Shown here: positions 41,968-49,779 of the stretch, in pieces | Layout of the letters: every line of letters begins with the position of its first letter | Numbering within the stretch: the first letter of the stretch is position 1 | Assembly: GCA_025057975.1 (NCBI GenBank) | Contig: JANWUV010000002.1 | Span: 1-64,000 of the forward strand | Origin: Chloracidobacterium sp. | GTDB taxonomy: Bacteria > Acidobacteriota > Blastocatellia > Chloracidobacteriales > Chloracidobacteriaceae | DNA: 64,000 bases | Direction of reading: 5' to 3' | The notes under the pieces: generated by a model | What the model was told of the DNA's origin: nothing | Database searches by the model: none | The model's input: only the letters and a program-made list of their open reading frames with translations | Made by a program: the position numbers and the translations under genes

Positions 41968-42828
41968 TCAAGCTCCGGTGTCGGTTGACGCCGGACGGTG
42001 TTCACGTTGCGGCGAAAAATAGGCGGCGATGGCGGCGGCGAGCGCCGGCAATGTCGCCTCTGAAGGTTCAATGGCGACCGTTAGCCCTAGCTCGCGCGCG
42101 GCCTGTGTCGTGACAGGGCCGATGCAGGCGATGACGGTACGTGCAAGGAGCGCAGCGGGTGGCGTTTCGGGAAACGCCTCAACGAGTTGCGTCACCGCCG
42201 AGGCGCTGGCGAACGCCGTCACGTCGAATTCACCGCTCTCCAGACGCTGACGCCAAGCGGTTGGGTCAAAGTCGCCCCGCACCGTCTGGTACGCCTCCAC
42301 CACGTCAAGGTGGACGCCAAGGGCGGCCAAAGCGGTCGGTAACACTTCGCGCGCCACCCGCGCACGCGGCAGCAAAACGCGCAATCCGGCGACCCGTCCC
42401 TCGTGCAAGGTAAGGAAGCTTTCAACGACGCCTTCCGCATTGAAGCGGGTTGGGATCAACGCCACTTCAAAGCCAGCGTCGCGTGCCGCCTTGGCGGTTC
42501 CCTTTCCAATCGCGCAAATCCGAACGCTCTGCGTCAACCGACGCGGATCATCGCCGTGAGCGTGCAGGCGTTTGAGAAAGAACGCCACACCGTTAGCACT
42601 GGTGAAAAAGAGCCAGTCGTAGTGGCGCGTCATTCCAGCGGCCTGTTCACGCAGACGGCACAGTGCGCCGTCCAGCGCTTCCCAACTGGTCGGTTCCGTG
42701 ACGGCGATGGTGGGCAACGCCGTCACCTGCGCGCCGTACTGTTCAAGCAGCGCGACAAAAGCAGCCGCTTGATGCGCCGCGCGGGTGATAAGGATATGCC
42801 TGCCGTGCAGTGGGCCGAAGTGCGCCAT
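41968..42828 (-). CDS. hemD: Uroporphyrinogen-III synthase
   Basis: 286 residues, two-domain HemD fold. Characteristic parts are GRHILITRAAHQAAAFVALL, WLFFTSANGVAFFLKRLHAH, ICAIGKGTAKAARDAGFEVA, VAGLRVLLPRARVAREVLPT and the second-domain DVTAFASASAVTQLVEAFPE with TVIACIGPVTTQAARELGLT. It cyclises hydroxymethylbilane to uroporphyrinogen III for haem, and for chlorophyll or corrinoid where made. It heads the hemD - small protein - holA unit and is divergent from the threonine dehydratase gene. Confidence 0.92.
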   Translation of the reverse strand: MAHFGPLHGRHILITRAAHQAAAFVALLEQYGAQVTALPTIAVTEPTSWEALDGALCRLREQAAGMTRHYDWLFFTSANGVAFFLKRLHAHGDDPRRLTQSVRICAIGKGTAKAARDAGFEVALIPTRFNAEGVVESFLTLHEGRVAGLRVLLPRARVAREVLPTALAALGVHLDVVEAYQTVRGDFDPTAWRQRLESGEFDVTAFASASAVTQLVEAFPETPPAALLARTVIACIGPVTTQAARELGLTVAIEPSEATLPALAAAIAAYFSPQREHRPASTDTGA

Positions 42829-42911
42829 ACCGTTCGCCTGCTTTCAGCATAACTCCCAAAGCGGGGTTGGAAATAGCAAAAGCGTGCTCAAGTGTGCGAT
42901 ACTTCACAGCC

Positions 42912-43930
42912 ATGACAAATTCAAGCGACTTAACGCTGGCACAGGTCGTTGCCGCCTACGACCGGATCGCACCTTACGTGCACCGTACGCCAGTTCTAAC
43001 TTCACGTACGCTGGATGAGCGAACGGGTCGGCGTGTGTTCCTCAAAGCGGAAAATTTTCAGCGCGGTGGTTCCTTCAAGGTACGCGGCGCGACAAACCGC
43101 TTGGCCGCCCTGCCGCCGGAAGTTCGCGCGCGCGGGGTCGTAGCATTTTCATCTGGCAACCACGCCCAAGGCGTTGCCCTTGCTGCCCGCACATTCGGCG
43201 TCCCAGCGACGCTTGTCATGCCGACCGACGCTCCGGTGGCCAAAATCGCAGCTGCGCGCAGCTACGGCGCACGGATTGTTTATTATGACCGTCACCGCGA
43301 TGATCGCGAAGCGGTGGCGCAGCGACTGGCGGAGGAACTCGACGCCGTGGTTGTCCCACCTTATGACCACTACGACGTGATCGCCGGCCAAGGGACAGCT
43401 GCGCTTGAACTGTTGATGGAATCGGCCGGCTTGACGCACTGCTCGTCCCGGTCGGCGGTGGCGGACTGCTCAGCGGATGCGCCACTGTCGCAAAGGCTTG
43501 GTATCCGACAATGGCCGTTTACGGGGTTGAGGCCGAACGCGCCAATGATACCCACCAGTCCTTTCGCGCTGGACGCCGAATCGCCATTGCGCCGCCGGAA
43601 ACCATCGCCGACGGCATGCGCAACCTGACACCCGGCGCGCTAACATTTCCGATCATTCAACGCACCGTAACTGACATCTTACTTGTCTCGGAAGACGATA
43701 TCCGCGCCGCCGTCGCCTTTCTCCTGACGCGCCTAAAAATCTTGGTTGAACCGACCGGGGCCGTTGGCGTGGCGGCATTGCTGGCGGGTAAAGTTCCCGT
43801 GCAGGGGGAACGGGTTGGCGTTATGCTTTCAGGCGGTAATGTGGACGTTGTACAGTTGATGGGTTGCCTGACGTACGACGCTGGCATCGAAGCTAACGCT
43901 GAGGCTTCAACGTCGTCACAGCGCCGGTAA
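42912..43930 (+). pseudogene. Threonine dehydratase (serine/threonine ammonia-lyase), one-base frameshift
   Basis: The first frame from the ATG at 42912 has the PLP-Lys motif FQRGGSFKVRGATNRLAAL and FSSGNHAQGVALAARTFGVP, up to ALELLMESAGL. Near 43432-43440 one base seems to be missing: the expected continuation LDALLVPVGGGGLLSGCATV (the tetraglycine phosphate loop) is in another frame, which continues through GVMLSGGNVDVVQLM to the stop at 43930. Repaired, it would be about 340 residues with no C-terminal ACT domain, so like the catabolic type that makes 2-oxobutanoate or pyruvate. As sequenced, the product would end at 43628 with a scrambled tail. A sequencing error cannot be excluded. Confidence 0.88.
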
Positions 43931-43972
43931 CGGTAACGTTATACCTGCCTTTCTGAGGAAGCTCGGCGAACA

Positions 43973-44959
43973 ATGGATGCGCAGTTCCCTTACATGGCCG
44001 ATGGATTGGCCTATTTGGCTCAAGTAGAAAGCCTGCAACAGTCGGAGCCGCAATCACCCTACCTGAAGCAGCCGGAGGTCATACAGAGCTATCAGCACTG
44101 GCAGAATTACTTTCAAACGGTTTTGGCCACGCCTGCCGTTTACCAGGCTTTCCTCAGCTACTTGGGGAAAGTGGCGCGCCCAGACCTTGTGAGCTACATC
44201 CAAAAGCGATTTCCGATACCGGCAGCGGGTTACCAAACCTCCACGGCAAGTCCCCAGACGCCGTCCGGCGGAAACCTTCCAAGCGGGTTGTTTAGCGGCG
44301 ATGTCATTCAGCTTGACCAGCTGATTGAGCAATACCGGCGCGAGCAAATGGCCCAGCCTACTACGCTGAGCGATGCGGAAGAGGATGCCGAAATTGAGCG
44401 CAGCCTGACGCCGGAGCGTCCAGCAATTGCACTCAGTCACCTTTCAAAAGAGGAGTTGCTGGCTCGCATCGAACGACTCGAACAAGATAACCGCAGCCTG
44501 CGCAAGCGATTGCAAGTCAAGCTGGGCCGGCGTGATGTTCGAGAGTTGGAAGAAATCGTCGCTGAGTATGAGCGCCGGATGCGCGAAGCCGAACAGCAGT
44601 TGGACGAACTCCGACGGACGACACAGGACAGCGGCAAATTTACTGAGGATGTTTCCACACCTCCTGGCGCCACGATTGAGGAGGAACGACAGCGCCTCGA
44701 AAAGAAGTACCAGAAAATCCTGGCGGAAGTGGCGATTCTGGCCCAGGGGATGCTCAACCACCTGACGACATTCCTCAATGACAAAGCCTGTATGGTCGGC
44801 CCGGGGGAGCAATTTGACATCGTGATCAAGTTTCCGGAAATGCAGGCCCCTGTAGTGCAGATGATCCGCAAACTCAAGCAGATCGAGGATTTGAGCAAAC
44901 GGCGGTGTGGCATCCCTGAACTCAACGAACTTGTGGAGCAGCTTTTCGGCAAGCGCTAA
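43973..44959 (+). CDS. Coiled-coil protein of unknown function
   Basis: 328 residues; not recognised. An N-terminal globular part (residues 1-80, e.g. SYQHWQNYFQTVLATPAVYQ and KVARPDLVSYIQKRF) is followed by a linker rich in Ser/Gly/Pro, a long coiled coil (about 160-260: LLARIERLEQDNRSLRKRLQ, VRELEEIVAEYERRMREAEQ) and a conserved-looking C-terminal domain (FDIVIKFPEMQAPVVQMIRK, LSKRRCGIPELNELVEQLF). It has no signal peptide or membrane segment. It stands alone between the threonine dehydratase gene and the respiratory operon. A cytoskeletal, envelope or secretion accessory role is possible but unsupported. Confidence 0.75.
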   Translation: MDAQFPYMADGLAYLAQVESLQQSEPQSPYLKQPEVIQSYQHWQNYFQTVLATPAVYQAFLSYLGKVARPDLVSYIQKRFPIPAAGYQTSTASPQTPSGGNLPSGLFSGDVIQLDQLIEQYRREQMAQPTTLSDAEEDAEIERSLTPERPAIALSHLSKEELLARIERLEQDNRSLRKRLQVKLGRRDVRELEEIVAEYERRMREAEQQLDELRRTTQDSGKFTEDVSTPPGATIEEERQRLEKKYQKILAEVAILAQGMLNHLTTFLNDKACMVGPGEQFDIVIKFPEMQAPVVQMIRKLKQIEDLSKRRCGIPELNELVEQLFGKR

Positions 44960-45367
44960 CGTGACCCAGGTTCCACCGGGCTTGTCAGTAATCGCCCGCT
45001 TTGCGAGACCGGGAGGGTTTCGGCACTGCCCGCAAACTGGCGCGCTACACTTCCCGAAACCCGCTCTAGCCCCCTTTTGCAGGGGCGCCGCCAAGGATCT
45101 CCATAATCGAAAGCACCCAAGTAGCCTGCGAACGACTCCAACGCTCTCATTCCAAAAAAGGGTAAGTGCAAGACATCTCCTAGCCACGCGCCCCATTGGT
45201 TGATTTTTTCTTTTGAGGTGGCGCGCCCCGCAATGTAACCTATGTACGGAAGGCCACACTTATGAGCTACGCATCCTCCTGATGCACGGCTGCCATTCAC
45301 CCCCGAAGTGTAAAAGGTGAACGTCCCCAAGCGTTCTCCGTCCGCCTTCCGAAGGAGACACTGCTGC
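44960..45367. other. Leader region of the cytochrome operon with a possible gene remnant
   Basis: A 408-base gap. On the minus strand an open frame (about 45320-44960) reads GLPYIGYIAGRATSKEKINQ, then WGAWLGDVLHLPFFGMRALE, which is rich in aromatic residues and unlike chance frames here, yet has no family match I know and no good start. It may be debris of a transferred gene. The downstream end holds the ribosome binding site AAGGAGA (about 45351-45357) for the CydA-like gene at 45368. I see no clear promoter. Confidence 0.4.
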
Positions 45368-46468
45368 ATGCCGTTTCCGACGCTTGATCCGATTCCCCTT
45401 CCGGCCCCGGTGTGGCTGTTCAAAGTCCTGCACATCGTCACCCTGTCTCTGCACTTCGTCACGATTTACCTGATGGTGGGTGGGCTGACGCTCGCGGCGC
45501 TGTGGAATTTCCGCACCCGCAATGACGCCAGTACGCCGCTGTACGGCGCTTCCGCCGACATCGCCCACCGGTTGCCGGTCGTCATGACTTACTTGGTCAA
45601 TTTCGGCATTCCACCGCTGCTGTTTGCGCAGGTGCTCTACGGCCGCGCGCTCTACACCAGCAGCATCCTCATCGGCGCGTACTGGCTGGCGGTTATTTTT
45701 CTCCTGACGGCGGCGTACTACCTGCTCTATGTCGCTGCGCGTCGCGCCGACCAAGGCCGCGCCTTCTGGTGGTTGAGCCTGCTGTCGCTGGTCGGTGTGA
45801 CGTACATCGGGCGGATTTACTCGACCAATCTCACGCTAATGCTCCGGCCTGAAGTCTGGCTCGAACTGTACCGCGCCGACCCGCTGGGCGCACAGCTTCC
45901 CACCGACGACCCCACGACCTTGCCCCGGTTCTTCTTCATGATGCTGACCTCGTTCGCTGTGACGGGCGCGGGACTCTTGCTCATCACCAACTTCAGCCGC
46001 GCCGACGCCGCTGTCCGGTTGCTGCTGGGTCGGTGGGGTGGTTGGCTGGCCGGCTTAGGCGGACTGCTCTCGATGGGCCTTGGCGTCTGGGTTCACGGTA
46101 CGCAGCCGACCGTCGTCAAAACCGCCCTCGCCGAACACCCTTTCTACGCTTGGAGTCTGCCCGGTTTTCTGGTCTGCGCCGCGCTGCTGGCGGTGTTTGG
46201 TTTTCTATCGCTCAAGCTAAAGGGCTGGCTACCGGCTGTCGGCGCAGCCGGTGCAGGCTTTTTGGCGACGACGATGGCTGTCATCGCTCGTGACGGCATC
46301 CGCGACCTCACTCTACTGGCCAAGGGCTTTGACGTTTGGCAACAGCCCGTCGTCTCAAACTGGCAGGTTGTGGTGCTCTTTCTGGTGTTGTTTGTCGCCG
46401 GCCTCGGCGTCATCGGCTGGATGCTGTACGTGCTGGCCAAAGCGAAAGGAGTCGCACGCCATGCCTAA
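45368..46468 (+). CDS. CydA-like multi-pass membrane protein of the Rieske/cytochrome b operon
   Basis: 366 residues with about nine hydrophobic segments. The first helix, LFKVLHIVTLSLHFVTIYLM followed by VGG, shares the LHxxxxxHFxxxxxxGG pattern with the start of the CydA-like protein at 48064 (ILHVMISHFAVGGG). Further segments are MTYLVNFGIPPLLFAQVLYG, MMLTSFAVTGAGLLLITNF and VVLFLVLFVAGLGVIGWMLY. The conserved His pairs suggest haem b ligands as in cytochrome bd subunit I, but the quinol-oxidase Q-loop is not recognisable. It starts a four-gene operon; its stop overlaps the Rieske gene start by eight bases. A membrane haem protein that works with the Rieske/cytochrome b complex is the best inference. 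Confidence 0.65.
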   Translation: MPFPTLDPIPLPAPVWLFKVLHIVTLSLHFVTIYLMVGGLTLAALWNFRTRNDASTPLYGASADIAHRLPVVMTYLVNFGIPPLLFAQVLYGRALYTSSILIGAYWLAVIFLLTAAYYLLYVAARRADQGRAFWWLSLLSLVGVTYIGRIYSTNLTLMLRPEVWLELYRADPLGAQLPTDDPTTLPRFFFMMLTSFAVTGAGLLLITNFSRADAAVRLLLGRWGGWLAGLGGLLSMGLGVWVHGTQPTVVKTALAEHPFYAWSLPGFLVCAALLAVFGFLSLKLKGWLPAVGAAGAGFLATTMAVIARDGIRDLTLLAKGFDVWQQPVVSNWQVVVLFLVLFVAGLGVIGWMLYVLAKAKGVARHA

Positions 46469-46952
46469 CGCTTCTGCAACCTCGCATCCGAACGAACAAA
46501 CGGCCGCGCCGACCGACGCCACCCGCCGAACCTTCATCGCCCTTGGCGTCGGCGCGTTGGGCGCATGCTACGCCGGACTCATCGGCTACCCGGTCTATCA
46601 GTATCTCGCCACGCCGGCTCGCAAGGCGGCTGCAATCGGCGCGGTTACGCAAACGGTGCTCGACGGCGCCGACAAACTGCCTGCCGGGTCAGTTCTGATG
46701 TTCAAGTTCGGCCCGAACCCGGCCATGCTGATTCACCACACCGACGGGACGTGGGTCGCCTTCGGCGCCGTGTGTACGCATTTGGCCTGCACGGTGAGCT
46801 ACGAACCCGAACAGGCGCGCATTTACTGCGCCTGTCACGGCGGGGTTTACGACCCCAAAACCGGCGCGAACGTCGCCGGCCCGCCCCCCAAACCCCTGAC
46901 CCGCTACAAGGTGGAGGTGCAAGATGGACGCATCCTGGTCTCCAAAGTCTGA
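46461..46952 (+). CDS. Rieske 2Fe-2S protein (first complex)
   Basis: 163 residues from the ATG at 46461, with AGGAG upstream. One N-terminal membrane anchor (TFIALGVGALGACYAGLIGY) precedes the soluble Rieske domain with cluster motifs CTHLAC and CACHGG. The position that holds the hydrogen-bonding Ser in high-potential proteins (CxCHGS) is Gly here, while the following Tyr (GGVYD) is kept. The Pro loop is GPPPKPLTRY. It carries electrons from quinol to cytochrome c in the complex with the next gene product, whose start lies 29 bases inside this gene. Loss of the Ser predicts a lowered midpoint potential, which fits menaquinol. Confidence 0.93.
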   Translation: MPNASATSHPNEQTAAPTDATRRTFIALGVGALGACYAGLIGYPVYQYLATPARKAAAIGAVTQTVLDGADKLPAGSVLMFKFGPNPAMLIHHTDGTWVAFGAVCTHLACTVSYEPEQARIYCACHGGVYDPKTGANVAGPPPKPLTRYKVEVQDGRILVSKV

Positions 46953-48045
46953 CGCGGCCCGCCCGCGCTCGGTCGCCGCAGCGGTGTATGAGTGGGTGGA
47001 CGAACGCCTTGGGCTGGAAGAGATGCTGGCGCTGGCGCGCAAGAAAACCGTCCCCGATCACAAGTATTCGTTCTGGTACTACTGGGGCGGGATTTCACTG
47101 TTTTTCTTCTTCGTACAGGTGTTCAGCGGCGTCCTGCTGCTGGTCTATTACCGGCCGGGCGCGGAGGCGTACGAATCCGTTCGGCAGATTACCTACGACG
47201 TACGCTTCGGCTGGCTGATTCGCTCGGCGCACTCGTGGTCGGCGAACCTGATGGTGTTCGCCGTTTTCGTCCACATGTTTTCGGTGTACTTCATGAAGGC
47301 GTACCGCAAGCCGCGCGAGTTCGGCTGGTGGAGCGGCATGGCGCTGCTGGCGCTCACGCTGCTGTTCGGCTTCAGCGGCTACCTGCTGCCGATGGACGAT
47401 CTGGCCTATTTCGCCACCAAAGTCGGGCTGGAGATTCCGGCGGCGCTCCCCCTTGTCGGCACGTTGATAACCGACATCGTGCGCGGCGGCCCTGAAGTTA
47501 ATGAGACCACTATCCAGCGTTTCTTTGCCCTGCATGTCGTGATTCTGCCACTCATTTACATTCCGATTCTCGCCTTTCACCTGTGGCTGGTGCAAAAGCA
47601 CGGCAACGCGCTGCCGCCCAGCGAGGAAGCAAAGCCGGAAAGCGAACGCCGCAGCATTCCCTTCTTCCCGGATTTCTTCTCGCTGGACTTGGGCATGTGG
47701 CTGATCGCGCTGAATGTCCTTTCGATTCTAGCGTCGCTGTACCCGTGGCAGTTGGGGCCGCAGGCTGATCCGCTGGCGCCTGCGCCGGTCGGCATCCATC
47801 CTGAATGGTACTTCATGAGCCAGTTTCAGGTGCTCAAGGTCTTTGGGCGCTGGTTTCCGGGCGCAGCCGGTGAGGCGCTGGGCGTCTCGCTCTTTACGCT
47901 GGCGATTATCGTCTGGGCGTTGATTCCGCTCTACGACACCCGGACGGCCGGCGGTCGGCGGGCGCAAATTGCGACCTATTTCGGTTATTTCGCCCTGCTG
48001 GGAATGATCGTGTTCAGCGTTTGGGGCTACCTTGACCTCAGGTAG
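46924..48045 (+). CDS. Cytochrome b (b6 plus subunit IV fused), first complex
   Basis: 373 residues. The start at 46924 overlaps the Rieske gene by 29 bases but has GGAGGTG at a good distance. Haem b ligands are two His pairs: HSWSANLMVFAVFVH (13 between) and HVVILPLIYIPILAFH (14 between), the latter the b6f/Firmicutes-type spacing. The quinol-site motif is GIHPEWYFMSQFQVLK. N-terminal helices correspond to b6 and the C-terminal ones (MWLIALNVLSILASLYP, FGYFALLGMIVFSVWGYL) to subunit IV. It oxidises quinol and passes electrons to the Rieske protein while translocating protons. Flanking CydA-like subunits make the complex unusual. Confidence 0.94.
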   Translation: MDASWSPKSDAARPRSVAAAVYEWVDERLGLEEMLALARKKTVPDHKYSFWYYWGGISLFFFFVQVFSGVLLLVYYRPGAEAYESVRQITYDVRFGWLIRSAHSWSANLMVFAVFVHMFSVYFMKAYRKPREFGWWSGMALLALTLLFGFSGYLLPMDDLAYFATKVGLEIPAALPLVGTLITDIVRGGPEVNETTIQRFFALHVVILPLIYIPILAFHLWLVQKHGNALPPSEEAKPESERRSIPFFPDFFSLDLGMWLIALNVLSILASLYPWQLGPQADPLAPAPVGIHPEWYFMSQFQVLKVFGRWFPGAAGEALGVSLFTLAIIVWALIPLYDTRTAGGRRAQIATYFGYFALLGMIVFSVWGYLDLR

Positions 48046-48063
48046 CCGCAAAGGAGTGTTGTT

Positions 48064-49509
48064 ATGAACTATCCATTCTGGGATGTCCCGTTGATTGGCA
48101 GCGGCTGGGTCATCGGGCTGATCGCCATCTTGCACGTGATGATTTCACATTTCGCCGTGGGCGGCGGCTTTTACCTGCCGATGGCGGAAGCCAAGGCGAT
48201 TCGGGAAGGCCGCGAAGATTGGCTGCGCGCCATCCGCGATCATGCGCGCTTTTTTATCATTCTGACCGGCGTGTTCGGTGCCGTGTCCGGCGTTGGCATC
48301 TGGTTCGCCATCGGCTTGGCTCACCCGGAATCCACCAGCACGCTGATTCACAACTTCGTGTTCGGCTGGGCGATTGAATGGGTGTTTTTCGTCGTCGAGC
48401 TGACGGCGGCGGCCGTCTATTACTATGGCTGGGACGCACTCCCGCGCCGCACCCATCTAATGGTTGGGTGGATTTATGCCTTCTGCGCGTGGATGAGCCT
48501 GGTCATCATCAACGGCATTCTAACCTTCATGCTCACGCCGGGCGCGAGCTGGCTCGGCGCAGCCGGTACGGGACAGGAAGCCACTTACTTCTGGCAGGCG
48601 TTTTTCAACCCGACCTATTTCCCCAGCCTTGTTCTGCGAACGTTGGTCTGCATCTCGATGGCGGGCGTTTACGCCTTGATTACCGCCAGCCGGATTGATC
48701 CGCTCGCAGAGCCGCAGCTCAAAGACGAACTCATCCGGTGGTCGGCCAAGTGGCTTGTGCCGTCGTTCATTTTCGTGCCGATTTGCTTCTTCTGGTACTT
48801 GGCAAGCGTGCCGGAGTCGCAACGCGCTCTGCTTAATCTGGGCATTTCGACCATCGGGCAGGGTACGTTCACCCAGGTGACGCGCGCCGCGACAGTGGTG
48901 GTCATGACTTCGGCGACAATTCTGGCGTTTGTGTACTTCTCGGCGTGGCGCAACTCACGGCACTTCAACTTGGGGCGCGCGTTATGCGTGCTGTTTCTAG
49001 CCTTCGCCGCCACGGCGGCGGCGGAACACTCGCGAGAAATGCTGCGCAAGCCGTTCGTCGTCGGCGAACACATGTACTCCAACGGCATTCGCAAGCAGGA
49101 AGTGGAGAAGTTCAACCGCGAGGGTTATCTAACCCATTCGATGTGGCTGAAAACCGACGCGCCGCCGGTCTCGCTGCGCCGCATCGCCTTTGGCGGGACA
49201 GTTGAACCAGATGTCGCCGCCAACCTCGCGCGCGGCGAGTTAATGTTTCGTGGGCAATGTCTTGCCTGCCACACAGTGGAAGGCTACCGCCCGATTGCGC
49301 GCCTGCTGCAAGGACGCGACCGGCAGGCGATTGCATCATTTTTGAAGACGCTGCACGAAAACAAGCCGGATTCACCGTACCGGAGCTACATGCCGCCGCT
49401 AGTCGGGACGCCCGATGAGATCGAGGCGCTCACCGATTATCTTGACGCGCTCATCAACCACCGCGTCAAGCACAGCCACGTCGTGCAAGTCCGCCCACCG
49501 CATCCGTAA
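48064..49509 (+). CDS. CydA-like membrane protein fused to a C-terminal cytochrome c domain
   Basis: 481 residues. Residues 1-340 have about eight membrane segments resembling cytochrome bd subunit I (GWVIGLIAILHVMISHFAVG, ARFFIILTGVFGAVSGVGIW, GWAIEWVFFVVELTAAAVYY). The last ~95 residues form a cytochrome c domain with CLACHTVEGYR and a likely axial Met in YRSYMPPLVGTPDE. A proper CydB is absent, and the usual oxygen-reducing site cannot be confirmed. It would accept electrons from the Rieske/b core or link it to a downstream acceptor. It is the last gene of the operon, 18 bases after cytochrome b, and a strong hairpin follows. Confidence 0.78.
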   Translation: MNYPFWDVPLIGSGWVIGLIAILHVMISHFAVGGGFYLPMAEAKAIREGREDWLRAIRDHARFFIILTGVFGAVSGVGIWFAIGLAHPESTSTLIHNFVFGWAIEWVFFVVELTAAAVYYYGWDALPRRTHLMVGWIYAFCAWMSLVIINGILTFMLTPGASWLGAAGTGQEATYFWQAFFNPTYFPSLVLRTLVCISMAGVYALITASRIDPLAEPQLKDELIRWSAKWLVPSFIFVPICFFWYLASVPESQRALLNLGISTIGQGTFTQVTRAATVVVMTSATILAFVYFSAWRNSRHFNLGRALCVLFLAFAATAAAEHSREMLRKPFVVGEHMYSNGIRKQEVEKFNREGYLTHSMWLKTDAPPVSLRRIAFGGTVEPDVAANLARGELMFRGQCLACHTVEGYRPIARLLQGRDRQAIASFLKTLHENKPDSPYRSYMPPLVGTPDEIEALTDYLDALINHRVKHSHVVQVRPPHP

Positions 49510-49562
49510 AAAACCGCCCGCTAGGTGGGACGACCTGCCCTCTCAAGCCGACTTCGAAATTA

Positions 49563-49590
49563 GAAGGGATGGCGACCGCGCCATCCCTTC
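49563..49590 (+). terminator. Intrinsic-type hairpin after the first cytochrome operon
   Basis: GAAGGGATGGCG at 49563-49574 and CGCCATCCCTTC at 49579-49590 form a perfect 12-base stem with a four-base loop. CTAAAATTTT follows, a short T-rich tail. It lies about 55 bases past the stop of the CydA-cytochrome c gene and about 190 bases before secA. Confidence 0.8.
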
Positions 49591-49779
49591 CTAAAATTTT
49601 GGCTGCTGGCACAACGAGCGCCGCTTCCTTGACGCCGCACCGGTGATTCCCTACCATCACGCGCTGGGCTAAACTTTTCCGGCGAGGCGTCCGGGCGGTT
49701 TACCAACCAAACGATGTTGTTTGTGCATGGCTTCTCACGTGCCTAGCCTCAGAATTGCCTACCCTCAGTCCCGCCCATC

